Assembly: GCA_030549775.1 (NCBI GenBank)
Contig: CM060171.1
Location: 3,278,001-3,342,000 of the forward strand
DNA from: Tamarix chinensis
Taxonomy: Eukaryota; Streptophyta; Magnoliopsida; Caryophyllales; Tamaricaceae
Length of the DNA stretch: 64,000 nucleotides
Reading direction: 5' to 3'
Shown: piece by piece, positions 35,701 to 47,620 of the stretch
How positions within the stretch are numbered: position 1 is the first letter of the stretch
Layout of the letters: every line of letters starts with the position of its first letter
Position numbers and translations under genes: made by a program
The notes under the pieces: generated by a model
Seen by the model: only the letters and a program-made list of their open reading frames with translations
What the model was told of the DNA's origin: nothing
The model's database searches: none

Positions 35701-38700
35701 ATGGCTTTGAATCCAAAGATTATTCCTAACATGTCTAAAGCTGAGCCGCTACATGGTTCAAACTAATAGAGGTAGTCCCAAGGGCTACTAATCTTATTTA
35801 AAGCTTTGGAAATTGATTATGTGATGTTGTCAAACCCACCCGCTCCAAATACAATACCAGCAACACCTCCTACCACTTATGTTCCTACTACGGCCAAGAG
35901 AGCTAATGATAATGATAACAAGACCATCCAATGTTATCTATTGTCTCATATAAACAACAAATTGTTTGACATGTTATTTGGCGTTGAGTCTTGTAAGGAG
36001 ATTTGGGACACTCTAAAAAAAGTATGGTTTTTAAATTTTTAGGTGAAAGAAAGATGTTGTTGGCAACTTGTTGAAGTTTTATATGATCTTTGAAAATCCG
36101 ATAATGGGTCAAGTGTAAAATTATGAGATGATGGTTGTTGAAGTCTTGGGTGAGGGTATAAAGATTTGTGAGACATTCTAGGCTAATATGCGGATAAAGA
36201 AATTTATAACATCCTGGAATGATTTTAAAAACCATTTGAAGCACAAGAAGAGAGATTTGACCCTTTCAAAGTTAATAAGTCACATAAAGATAGAAGAGGC
36301 TAACCAGACGAAGGAAAACTGAATGTCATCTAGTTCTAATTCTGTAAGCTCAAATTCTGTGGATTTAGGTGTTACTAAGAACAAATTCAAGGGTAAAGGT
36401 AAGAAGACTCAAAAGAAGGGTCAATACAAAAAGTTAACCTAACTTCAAGAAGAATGATACCAAGATATAGAAAAAGCAGGTGACTTACTATTTTTGTGAT
36501 AAGACAAGTCAAAAGGCATATCGATGTTACAACTGGAAGGGATAAAAGTGTTAGAGTAAGAAACCTAACATATCTCTAGCTCCACAAGCTAATATTGTTG
36601 AGACAGAAGAGGTTGTGTCGCAATGGTAGTAGAAGCCAACATGGTTGACAACAAAATCAATTAGATTTTAGATATTAGGGCCTCAAAGCACCCTTATGCC
36701 AACAAAGGCCTTTTTCACCAATTCAAGGATGTAATTGATGGAGAATCTGTATACATAAGAAACTTTGCAACAACATGAGTATTGGGAAAAGGAAATGTCT
36801 TTCTAAAACTTACGTATGGTAAATCTCTATGTTTAAATTATGTGTTTTATGTTCCTTTTTAGTGTATAAACTTAGTTTTAGGTAACTTACTTAATAAGTC
36901 TAGACTAAAACTAGTTTCTGAGGCAAATAAGGTCATGTTAACCAAGAATGGAAACTTTGTGGGGGAAGAGTTACTTAGTTGGTGGCCCTTTTGTATTAAA
37001 CACCGTTCATATTAATGAAATTGGTTCTACTTCTGCTTATATGGATGAGTCGTTAATTTATGGAAAGGTAGGCTAGGGAATATAAATATTGCTTTCATTG
37101 ATAAATTAAAAAGTATGAACCTAATAAATGTGATGAACATTGATAATTATAAAAAATGTCCTATGTGTGTAGAAGCTAAATTTTCTAAGAAGCCCTTTAG
37201 ACTAGTCACAGTGAGAACAACATAATTACTTTAATTTATATAGACTTAGCAGATTTTAAGAACACCGAGAGTATAGGAGGTAAACAGTATTATGTGACTT
37301 TTATTGATGATTACTTGAGATATATTAAGGTTCATCTCCTTATGTCTAAAGATGAGATTGAATATATGTTCTTAAAATATAAGGTAGAAGTAGAAAACCA
37401 ATTAGAACGAAATATTAAGAGGCTTAGGTCTGATCAAGATGGTGAATATGGAACTAATTTCCTTAGGGATTTCTGTATTAAGAATAGAATCATACATGAA
37501 ATTAGTTCCCCTTATATTCCTCAACAAAACCAGATAGACGAAAGAAAGAATAAAATATTGAAAGAAATGTTAAATGATATACTTTTGAGTTATGGTATGT
37601 ATTATCAAATGTAGGGGGAAGCTATTTTATCTGTTTGTGGCTATGTATTTCTTGGTTATGCTCAAAACAGTATTGCATAAAAGATTATTATGTTTAAGTG
37701 ATAACCTAAGTTTTGAATTGAGAAATGTAGAATTATTTGGGAATGTGTTCCCTTTAAGAAAGATTATGTGTGATATTGCTAGTTCTTCTAATGTTTATTC
37801 TTGTGTGACTTTTTCTATGCATTCTCCATATAAAGGCATTAATGATAATGTGTATGAACGTAGGAGAAGTAAACGACCGAGGATAGAAACTAGCTGCATG
37901 CCTAATTTTAGTATTACTTTCCTAGTTAAAAATGATCATCTTGATATGATTGATTTGAAATGCGTGTCTACTTATTTGATTGAGGATGATCCTAAAACCT
38001 ATAGAAAAGTCATAACATCAATAGATGCTAGTTAGTGGAAAGAGGCAACTAAAAATGAATTGGATTCAATCATGATTGATCACACATGGTAATTAGTTGA
38101 CCTACCTATAGAATGTAAAGCAATTAGATGTAAGTGAGTTTTTAAAAAGAAATTAAGAACCGATGGTGCCGTTGACAAGTTTAAGGCTCAAGTAGTAGTT
38201 TAGGCTATAAACAAAAGAAATATGTTGAATTTTTTTTTCTACTATTCTCCTATAACTAAGATTGTCACTATTTATTCTTTACTTGACTTGGTTGCTATCA
38301 ATGGACTTGTAGTCCATCAAATTGATATTAAAACTACATTTTTAGATGGTGACCTTAAAGAAAAAATTAATGTGAAGCAGTCCGAGGGCTACGAAGATGA
38401 GGTTTAGGAGAAAAAAGAGCCTAGATTGAGAAAATTATTATATGGCTTTAAACAAGCTCCTAAAAAATAGTATGAAAAGTTTAACCAAACTTTATTGAGC
38501 AATGGTTATAATACGAATGCATCTGATTCTTATGTTTAGTCCAATAATTTTGGACTTGATTTTGTGATTATTTGTCTGTACGTTGATGATATGTTGATTC
38601 TTGACACTAATATGATTGTGGTCAATGATACTTAATCATTTTTGTCTTATCATTTGATATGAAAGATTTAGGAGAAGCTGAATTAATTTTTGGTATTAAA

Positions 38701-39490
38701 ATGAGAAAAAATAAGAATGGATTTTCCTTAAGTAGTCACACTATGTTGATAATATGGAAAATTTTAATTAACATGATGAATTGCTTGTAAAAGCTCCCTA
38801 TAATCTTGACATTCATTTGAAAAAGAACCAAGGTTCTAGTGTTTCACAAGAAGAATATGTTTAAATCATAGGCTGCATGATTTTCCTTATGCATTGTGCT
38901 AGATCTGACATAGCCCATGTTGTGATTCAACTAAGTATGTATACTCACAAACCAAATAAAGGTCATTGGACTACACTTTGTGGTTTACTTAGATACATTA
39001 AGGGTACTATGGATTGGTTTTTGCATTATTGTAAATTTTTTGTTATGTTAGAAGGATTTACTAATACTAATTAGATTTCAGATAATGATGAGGTTAGTTC
39101 CACCAGTGGATATGTTTTTACACTAGGAGGAGGAGTTATGTCATGGAATTTTGCTAGGAAGACTTTTATTGCTCAATCTACGATGGATTTTAAGTTTTTT
39201 CCTCTTGAGTTGGCTATTCAAGAGGCAAAATGGTTGAGGAACTTGTTGGCCTTATGTCATTATGGAGGAAGCTAAACGTTATGGTTTCCTTGCATTGTGA
39301 CTCATAAACAACTATATGTGTTACCAAGAATAATGTATATAATTCTAAGAGGAGATATATTCGTGTAAGACACAATTCTGTGAGATAACTATTGAGGAAT
39401 GGTGTGATCTCCTCAAAGTTTGTCAAATAAGATAGAAATCTAACAAGCCCTCTCATGAAGCGTCTAACAAGGAGACTCATCCTTGAATCG
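35701..39490 (+). pseudogene. copia gag-pol pseudogene
   Basis: The frame starts at ATG 35701 (PNMSKAEPLHGSN, then stops). Remnants in order: UBN2-type gag (CYLLSHINNKLFDML, CKEIWDTLKKVW); zinc knuckle YFCDKTSQKAYRCY (about 36490); protease LDIRASKH where LDTGASKH is usual (about 36670), so the catalytic DTG is lost; GAG-pre-integrase ending CPMCVEAKFSKKPF (about 37155); integrase core YVTFIDDYLRY and RLRSDQDGEYG (37290-37615); RT with VHQIDIKTTFLDGDL, KLLYGFKQAPK and catalytic YVDDML (about 38580); RNase H with STSGYVFTLGGGVMSW and IAQSTMDFKF (about 39100-39195); and the C-terminal LESSRGMGLKP. More than ten stops and shifts exclude function. Confidence 0.85.
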
Positions 39491-39510
39491 TCGAGGGGGA
39501 TGGGTCTTAA

Positions 39511-39919
39511 GCCTTAGAGCTAATTTCTATATTTCTTGTATGTTAGTTTTTTTTATATAATTATATTATGAGGGGCATTAGATGATTCTTGTTACCTACC
39601 ACGATGATATTTATTTTTATTGGTTTAATTCATTAGAGAATAAGAGGTTTCATAAGATCACCATTTGGTAAGTATATATGAATGGTATATTGATACATTT
39701 TTTTTTCAAAACAATGAAATTATGTGATATTAAATATGTTGGGTTCTAGGCATGCTGGCGGTTTGACTATGTTACAAGAGGTGACCACTAAATGACAATT
39801 TCTTATAGTTGGAATGTTATTATTGGTTCCAATTTACCTCAATAATCAAAATGATAAGTTGATGTCATGTATGTATCATTTTATTAAAAAGTTAGATTTA
39901 TATAGTTATGTTAATGACT
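39511..39919. other. AT-rich stretch between the copia element and the palindrome
   Basis: No gene or clear LTR is seen. It could hold an eroded copia 3' LTR. Confidence 0.4.
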
Positions 39920-41065
39920 ATAACATTTGCACCATTTTCATAGGAATGATCGTGGAGCTTACATATTGGCATTCATGGAATCATTTTATATCAATGGAAG
40001 AATAATTCAATTTCAATCATTATGTTTTGTAATGTTATACCATACTATGTTTATTTTTATTTTACATCATTTAAAATATCACAAATATTAATATTTTTTT
40101 AGGAAGATGTCTTAAATATAAGGTAATGTATTGTCAGTAATATGAGTATGGACTATCTCATTCTATAAGAATATGGGATTGTTGAATTTTTAATCATTGT
40201 ACTATATAATTTGTAACTATTCTATTGTATTATGTTATATATCACAATTTTTTATTATATTATATAATATAGTAAAATATTTTATTATTTCTACACCATA
40301 CTCTATCATTTGAACATCATACCCCCATCATTTGAACACAATATACATCATTTGTATACCATACCACATCATGTGTACTCTATGTCCCATCATTTTCATA
40401 CCACCATACCCCATCATTTGATAACCCATCATTTAAACACCATACCCTACTATTTCTACACCATACCCCCATCACTTGAACACCATATCCCCATCATTTA
40501 AAATGGTGTAGAAATAATGGGGTATAGTAGGGTATGGTACACAACTAATGGGGTATGGTGTAGAAATAATGGAGTATGGTATATAAATGATGGAGTATGG
40601 TGTAGGAATGATGGGGTATGATGTATAAATTATGGGGTTTATGGTGTACAAATAATATGATACATTATTCAAATGATGGGTATGGTGTACAAATGATGGG
40701 TTATGGTATAAAAATGATGGGCTATAGTATATAAATGATGGAGTATAGTGTAGAAATGATAACAAATTGTGCTATATTATATAATAAAATATTAACAAAT
40801 TGTGATATATAACATAATACAATAGAATAGCTACAAATTATATAATACAATAATGATACCATGAATAAACATCTTCCTATAAAATATTAAGAATTGTGAT
40901 ATTTCAAATGATGTAAAATGAGAATAAACATAATATGATGTAAAATTACAAAATATAATGGTTGAAATTGAATTTTTTTTTCCTCCACCGATGGCAAATA
41001 ATGCGATGAATGCCAAAATGTACACACCACAATCATTCCTACAAAAATGAATGCCTTGTTCGCTT
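39920..41065. repeat. ~1.1-kb palindrome with a centre near 40500
   Basis: The sequence from about 39930 matches the reverse complement of the sequence ending about 41060. Outer arm words: TAGGAATGATCGTGG against TAGGAATGATTGTGG, then TTGGCATTCAT, ATTCAATTTCAA, TTTTACATCATTT, AATATCACAA, TAGGAAGATGT, CTATTCTATTGTATTATG and TTATATATCACAATTT, all in matching order. The left arm has an extra ~90 bp at about 40105-40200. The inner parts of the arms are a minisatellite that reverses orientation at the centre. The folded structure would be a very long hairpin. Confidence 0.85.
40290..40765. repeat. Inverted minisatellite at the palindrome centre
   Basis: Left of about 40500 the unit is roughly CACCATACCCCATCATTTGAA. 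Right of it the unit appears inverted, as TTCAAATGATGGGGTATGGTG variants. There are about eight or nine units per side, of ~20-24 bp. Confidence 0.85.
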
Positions 41066-41075
41066 TGATGTCTTA
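40981..41075 (-). pseudogene. Ulp1-like (C48) cysteine-protease fragment of the MULE
   Basis: The minus strand reads EQGIHFCRNDCGVYILAFI, resembling the active-site Cys segment of Ulp1/SENP peptidases (DCGVF/DCGVY with an upstream Gln). Only this segment is recognisable; the His and Asp motifs were not found, and the Gln-to-Cys spacing is longer than usual. The inverted left arm encodes RNDRGAYILAF on the + strand at about 39943-39975, with the Cys changed to Arg. Ulp1-like domains occur in some plant Mutator-like elements, which fits the transposase and plant mobile domain on the same strand. Short and decayed, so tentative. Confidence 0.4.
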
Positions 41076-41589
41076 AAAAACTAGAAATTTGGTTGAGTTA
41101 TGTCAGTTTAGATTGAATAACATCACACACTTAAGTGTATCTTCTCCCTCTTCCTATTCACCCTATTCCTCTTGCAATTTCACTATATTATTCCCCTTAT
41201 TCTTTTCCACTTCCTCGGATTCTTCTACTCCTCTACCAACTTATTGCAAACAAGCCTTGCCCATAGATACTACTTCATTCATTTTTATTAGACATTCCAC
41301 AAAGTTAGTTGAATTTTTGATAGCGCACTTCATTTATCCAACCATGGAATTAATATTGAACTAATTATGATGAAAATAGTTAATTAATAACACCATACCC
41401 CTAATAAAATAAAGAACATATATATACCATACATAATATTAGGGTGTACCAATTTTTGTACTATGTTTGCATGTGGTTGATAATGAGATATGTGATTCTG
41501 ACATTCCCATGGTAAAGTTTGTGGTTCAATAAGAAGGTAAGCGATATATCGATATGACTCCATATAATTAGCCTCAAATTGCAAAACAT

Positions 41590-42550
41590 TAGGACCATCA
41601 TCAGATCCTACAATGCTAACATCCACATTATAAACCCATTCCTTAATGCATTGTATATGGAGTTCCTACCAATATGTGAAGTTCTTACTACTCCGGTCCA
41701 TTTTATGAATTTCATCATTTAAGAGGCGCAATAATTCAGGAACCAGATGCACCATTCCAAATCGTCTCAACACATAGTCAGGATAACATAACTCTAAAAA
41801 AAGCATAACAAATAATTGGACTACGCTTGATCCATATCATAAAATTTGGTAAGATTGATGGGGGGAGGTCATCATACACATCAATATAAGGCATCTAAAT
41901 CACCTTCTCAATATACGTTCAAATACAAACATATCAATATTTAGTATATATTATAAAAAAATAGGAACAATTAGGAAATTAGACGTTCATGCATACCTCA
42001 CTCATCAAATCTAAATAATCTCTATGAAATCCCAAAGATCCATGGGGAATTTTGTAAAATATTTTAGTTCCCAACCATCTAAGAAATGTTAAAACCTATT
42101 ATAATAATTTCCTTTAAGTGTCATTTCATGAAGGAAGACATAGACCATGGTATAGACAAGATAATGCAGCCAAACCCTAATTGAAACTAAGCATGTCATC
42201 AATGTCTTGTATATAATGTAGAAATAGTAAAGACACCAAATGACGTTGTTTAGTAGGAAATAACAACTTCCCTATTACTGTGAGGATCCATGCCTTAGCA
42301 TGAAACTATATGCGCATGTTGTTTGCATCATCAGGCCGCTCTCCAAAGTTGGTACTGAGCCAAAATAGATCCAATGATCTACCTTTGATGTATGAAATAG
42401 TAGGCTCTTTACCAAAAAAAATATCTATGCATAGTTGCCTACGATAAACTCCTTCCATTCCAAATATTGGTATCCCACCAATAGGCAACTCTAACATCAC
42501 AACCACATACTCAAATGTGATTGTCATCTCACTTACTCTCATAAATTATT
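41590..42550 (-). pseudogene. Plant mobile domain (PMD, aminotransferase-like) remnant
   Basis: Reading leftward: SEMTITFEYVVVMLELPIGG (about 42530), DLFWLSTNFGERPDDANN (about 42370), then, after a stop, AKAWILTVIGKLLFPTK and SLLFLHYIQDIDDM (about 42290-42190), GLAALSCLYHGLC (about 42165), MPYIDVYDDLPPSI (about 41890) and FGMVHLVPELLRLLNDEIH (about 41760). This order and these motifs are those of the PMD found in plant MAIN/MAIL proteins and in many transposons. Its function is unknown apart from roles of domesticated members in silencing and development. Several in-frame stops make it dead. The segment MDVSIVGSDDGPN (about 41626) continues the same protein. Confidence 0.75.
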
Positions 42551-43214
42551 CATTCATGGACTCCACCTTTTAACTAGTGTTGTGATTATGGCCCCATCAA
42601 GTTGCATGTATTGCAGGTGCAGTATATGAATAAAACTAGAAATTATCAAAATATATATAGGCCCTTAGATATAGCATATACATATCTCTATAATAACATC
42701 GACACTTTACCTTTTCATCTACACCCTACAATATATCATTAAAAAACGTAAAATATTTGGGCTTGCATATAAAATAATTGTAAGAATTGAAAGGCAAAGG
42801 TGTACAACTATATAAACAAGAACATGTCTACACCAAATTTTGAATGAAAAATGTTTATATTGTTCTACCAAAATGGAAAAGTCTTCAAACTCAAAAAAAA
42901 AACCATATACTAGATCCATGAGGCTAAATGAAAACTACAATATGTAAGAGATACAAATAATGCATTTGAATCAAATTCATGTAATAACGACATACCCTAT
43001 AATTTAAATTACATACTACAAAACAATTCAACATATAATACAACAACAACAATATATATCGATGGCTATAGAGATAAAGGTCTCCAAAATTACATACTAA
43101 CAACATTTATTACAAGATTTTAGCATTAAATACTTTAAATTATGTAACTACTTACACTACCAAAAAAAATACTATAGAACAACAAGAATCTATTAAAGGT
43201 TATAAGCATAGGGG
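42551..43214. other. MULE interior between the solo LTR and the PMD, no motif seen
   Basis: AT-rich sequence with short minus-strand frames. It probably belongs to the MULE (spacer or PMD N-terminus), but nothing can be assigned. Confidence 0.4.
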
Positions 43215-43919
43215 TCTACTGTAACACCCCAAAATTCACTACTTTTTTTTTTAAAAGCGGAAGAATTTAAAATTGGAAACTCATGAATTCTAGGGATGTT
43301 AACGCCACACTTAGTACCAAACCGATTCACTCCGACCGTTCCAGTACCAAGTGCTAAGGCAAAAATAAATTTTTGTCAAACTTTGATTAATACTTCAAGA
43401 GCACATAACATTCAAAAATCAGAGTACGCATAAAAGAATTATATTTCATGTCCAAAAAGAGAAATAATTCATCTCAAATACTCAATATAGATAATAAATC
43501 ATAAGAGGGTAATTCTGATACAAAAGAAATAGCAGAAGAATATAAAATAACAAGAAGAGCGGATCCGGCCACACTCTCAAACTTCGAGCCAAAACATGCT
43601 CAACACTAAGCTCCGACTGATGTCTCGCCCACCTGCACAAGTCAGAAGGGCCTATTACTAGTGGGAATGAGCAACACCCATGAAAAGGGTGATCAGTACG
43701 CTACGTACTGAGTAAGGTAACCGAGCACTAAGGCCAACACATAAGCACATAAAATCATGCAGCATAATAAAAAGAGCATAATCCAACATAATAACATAAA
43801 GGCATAAGAGCATTCAGGCGAATACACCAAGATCCAATATAGTCCAGATTGATTACTTAATTAATCCTTTATCGAATTATTTTCACACCATGCTCTTTAT
43901 CAAGTTCATACGAGTACGG

Positions 43920-44265
43920 GAACCCCACTATGTTTGCCGGTCGATCGGTCTCCAGGGCACTTTGGCTCCTGGCCACTATTCTAGCCGGTGGATCGGTCAC
44001 TTAGGGCACATGTCCTACCACTATTATATGCCGGTGGATCAGTTTGACCCCTTTTCTCGCACGGTATTCTACTGTAAGTCATTAGTGTCTTCCCACATCT
44101 TAACAACATATATGGTTTGGTTTATTGAGCTCAAGATCCCCCACTATTTTAGCTGGTGGATCGGTCACATGGGTAACATATCCTACCACTATTATACGCC
44201 GGTGGATCGGTCTCTAAGATACCGTAGTCCCTAGCCACTATTATGCCGGTGGATCGGTTTAGGCC
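43920..44265. repeat. Six-copy CCACTATT...CCGGTGGATCGGTC array in LTR B
   Basis: Copies start near 43925, 43974, 44017, 44140, 44186 and 44236, again two blocks of three, as in LTR A. Core words are GCCGGTGGATCGGTC and CTGGTGGATCGGTC. Confidence 0.8.
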
Positions 44266-44429
44266 CGACTCAATATCTTCTACTTTATATGATTAATGTT
44301 TTAAGTATCTTATTCAGAAGCTTTCACCCTAGACATGCATGAATCACTCCCTTTACACTTCACACCTCACAAATCATAATTTTCATATTCATCATCATAC
44401 TTTATTCACCAAGTACACATGTGCTACCA

Positions 44430-44690
44430 CTGAACCCTAGTTAACCACAACAACCCATAGCTAATCACTCCAAACCCTAGTTATCCACAATCAACCTTAG
44501 TTAACCACTCCAAACCCTAGTTAATCACAACAACCCATAGCTAATCACTCCAAACCCTAGTTATCCACAATCAACCTTAGTTAACCACTCCAAACCCTAG
44601 TTAATCACAACAACCCATAATTAGCCACTCCAAAACCTAGTTAATCACAACAAATCCTAATTAGCCACTCCAAACCCTAATTCAGCCTCC
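44430..44690. repeat. Tandem repeat of ~40-bp half-units with telomere-like ACCCTAG
   Basis: Half-units ACCCTAGTTATCCACAATC... and ACCCTAGTTAATCACAACA... alternate, giving a composite unit of about 80 bp with roughly three repeats. LTR A lacks this array, so it arose within this copy or its sublineage. Confidence 0.8.
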
Positions 44691-44859
44691 TACGTACCCA
44701 TATAATGCTCCACATACTATTTTCATCCAAAGTGTTCAAACACCCAAACAACACTTACATTACCTTCCTCACATCCCAAATCAATATTCTATACATAAAT
44801 TTCACTCCCATACATACTTTATAAATCCCATGCAACCTTTCAAAAATTTCATGCAGAAC

Positions 44860-45350
44860 CCTAAGTTCATCCATACGAAACCCTAAATTCTTTCATGCAA
44901 AACCCAAGATTATGTCATACAAAACCCTAAATTCAATCCATACAAAACTAAAGATTCATCCATACCAAACCCTAGATTCAAACCATATAAAACCCAAAGA
45001 TTCATCCATACCAAACCCTAAGTTCCAACCATATAAAACCAAAGATTCATCCATACAAAACCCTATATTAGATCCTCCCATACAAAACCATAAATTAGAT
45101 TCTCCTATATAACATCATAAATTAGATTCTCCTATATAACATCATAAATTAGGTTATCCCAGATAACACCATAACTTATATTCTCCCATACAAACTATAA
45201 ATTAGATTCTCCCATATAACATCATAAATAAGATTCTCCCATACATACCATAAATTAGATTCTCCCATATAACATTATAAATTAGATTCTCGCATACAAA
45301 TCATAAATTATATTCTTTCATACAAAATCATAAATTAGATTCTTCCACAC
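44860..45350. repeat. Tandem ~31-bp repeats of CCATAC.AAACCCTAAATT and ATAAATTAGATTCTCC
   Basis: The first part repeats CCATACAAAACCCTAAATTC-like words. From about 45065 the unit becomes CATAAATTAGATTCTCCCAT with a ~31-bp period, about nine units. The array is absent from LTR A. Confidence 0.8.
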
Positions 45351-45859
45351 GAAACCCTAAATTTTCCATTTTATTCCTCCACTCATAGATTATTAAAATA
45401 CTTAGGTCAACTCATTTCCCCTTTAGTCAACTTACTTCCCATTTTCCATTTTCAACCCTTTTCCCACACAATACCACTTTTATACATCTTCACATGCATG
45501 TCTTACAGGGTCATAACACATATCATCACATATACATAATACACATGCCATGCAAATATATGAAAACATACTTCAACTCCACATCATACCATATACGACA
45601 TAATTAATAATGATAAACATAGGATACATAGCATGTGAAGCACATAATGCATATAAACACACAAAAGGCCTTAGTAATACCTTTACCTAAAACGACACTG
45701 GTCTTGGAGCACGCTCCTACGCCTCCTTAGGGCTTTGATGAAATAATAACATATGAATAAAAATAACAGTAACTAATTACTAACTTTACTAAAGATATAA
45801 GAAATAATAAAAATATTTTAAAAGTTGATAATATAAGGTTGAAAACTTTACATATTAAT

Positions 45860-45900
45860 AATAGAAATAATAATAATAATAATAATAATTATTATTATTT
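45860..45900. repeat. Short (AAT)n run in LTR B
   Basis: About ten AAT/ATA triplets, then ATTATTATT. It corresponds in position to the 1-kb array of LTR A. Confidence 0.85.
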
Positions 45901-45959
45901 ATATTCAAAAAAATGAAATAAAATAAAATAAGGCTTGTAAAAATAAGGAAAAGGATTGA

Positions 45960-47205
45960 TAGGGTCTAGGGTTCAACCTTAGGATGGTGGTGCACGGCAG
46001 CACTAGTGGTGGTCGGAAAAAGAAAAGAAAAGGGAAAAAGTTGAAGGCTGGGAACAAAATAGGGAGAATGAAGGTGGGGGTTGGGGTGTTTAAGACTGCC
46101 CAGGTGGAGAGGAACAGAGTAAGGGTGGCGGTGCAACCAAAGGTGGCGGCACACTACAGTGGTGGTGGTGGCCAAATGAAGAAGAAGAAGAGAAAGAGAG
46201 GAGGAGAGGGAGGAAGAGGAAAATAAAGGTAGGGAAAGATAGATGAGGGTTTGAAGAATAGAATGGGACATAAAAGAAATGGCGGTAGTGGCGGAAGAGG
46301 TGGCAGACAACGGCGCGAAGGGTGGCAGAGATAGAAAATAGGTTGGTTGAGGGGGCTACTTCACACAACGGGGGTGGCTTGTGTAGGAGGAAACGAAGGA
46401 TATAGGAGGCGTAGTTAGTTAAAGGACGGCGCAAGGATGAATTGGGTAGGAAGGGGTGGCAGCGAAGTTGGCCGGAGGCGGCGAAAATGGTGTCTGAAGG
46501 GGTTGCGGCAAAACGAAATGATTCCCTGGGTTCGAAAAACAAAACTAGACTCCAGGGTTGGTAAGGGGTAATTATAGGGTTCAAATGATAGGGTGAGGTC
46601 TGTGGGACGACGAGGGAATAGGGCAAGTATGGTTAGGGCTCGCCGATTGCAACCAAACCGGTGAAAATCAAATTCGGTAAAGGGCGGTTGTGTAGGCTAG
46701 GGAGGAGGGAAAATCACACGAGAATAGGGGAGATGGATTGGTCTATGTGGTCGTCGAATCAAGGGGAAGAGAGAGTGGAAGAAAAATGGCCGTAACCGGT
46801 GGCGAAAAACCAGCGCGATGGCTACGGAGTTACAGGTCGGTGGCGTTGGGAAAGGAGTAAGGAAGAAGAAGGAAGAAGGGGGCTGGATCGGGCGGTTCGG
46901 GCAAAAAAGAAGAAAAAGAAAAGGGAGGAGACCAGCTGGGCGCAACGGCAAAAACAATTAATCAAAACGCAGCATTCCAAAAGGAAAAGAGGGAAAACGC
47001 AGCGCGACGAGTTAGAAGGAAGGAGGCCGGTCACGTGGGCTGGGTTGAGCTAAAGGAAGGAGGGAGGGGGAAAAACTGGGCCATGGGAGGGGAAGGCCCA
47101 AACGGGGAAAAGGAGAGGAAAAAGAAAAATAAGAAAAAGAAAGGAAAAAGGAAGAAAGAAAAGGAAGAAAGGAAGAAAGAAAAGGAAAAAGGAAAAAGGA
47201 AAAAT
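45960..47205 (-). other. GC-rich leader/U3 block and purine tract of LTR B
   Basis: GC-rich sequence with unrelated Pro/Arg/Ser-rich open frames on both strands and no domain, equivalent to 12050-13045 of LTR A. The purine tract occupies about 47100-47205. Frames here are not treated as genes. Confidence 0.55.
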
Positions 47206-47620
47206 AATGGGTTAGGTTAATTAAATTAATTTGGGTATTTGGGATATTTAAAAATAATAATATTTAAATCCCTTTTTAGGCTAATTTAAGATTTTTAAAA
47301 TGTTTTTTATAAATTCCATTTTAATTAGCAAAACACCCTAATTTTATTCAATTAAATTATTTATAAAATTCATATTAATTTGACACTATTTTCTCCTTAT
47401 TATTTTAAATAAAATAATTTATTTAATTAATTTTCAAAATAAAATCCTTAATTAGTTAAAATACCCAAATTTCTCCTAATTAAAATACTTATAAATTTCT
47501 TCTTGATTTGTCCTAATTAATTTCCTTTTATTTTAATAAAAATAAATTTTTTAATTAATTTTCGTAATAAAACCTCATTTAAATATAATTTTTAAAATTA
47601 GAAATTTTCGGAGCATTTCA

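Larger units (their letters stand above)
35181..39510 (+). mobile_element. Decayed Ty1/copia retrotransposon, internal region
   Basis: The order from PBS to end is gag, protease, integrase, reverse transcriptase, RNase H, the copia order. A purine-rich run (GAGGGGGATGGG at about 39493) could be the polypurine tract. Neither LTR could be defined with certainty. Confidence 0.8.
43220..47620 (-). mobile_element. Solo LTR B, about 4.4 kb, inserted in the MULE
   Basis: It begins TGTAACACCCC and ends GGAGCATTTCA (TG...CA). The flanks are TCTAC (43215-43219) and TTTAC (47621-47625), a 5-bp TSD with one mismatch. It is collinear with LTR A at 8583-13473 through the ACTTAGTACC start, the GATCAGTACGCTACGTACTGAG segment, the six-copy array, GGAGCACGCTCCTACGCCTCC, the short AAT run, the GC-rich block, the purine tract and the end. 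It differs by extra tandem arrays at 44430-45345 and by a much shorter AAT run. MULE coding sequence lies on both sides. No internal gag-pol is present. Confidence 0.75.

Noticed and set aside
45966..47220. Ser/Pro- and Lys-rich frames of up to 178 codons
   Set aside because: Equivalent GC-rich and purine-rich part of LTR B; composition artefacts.
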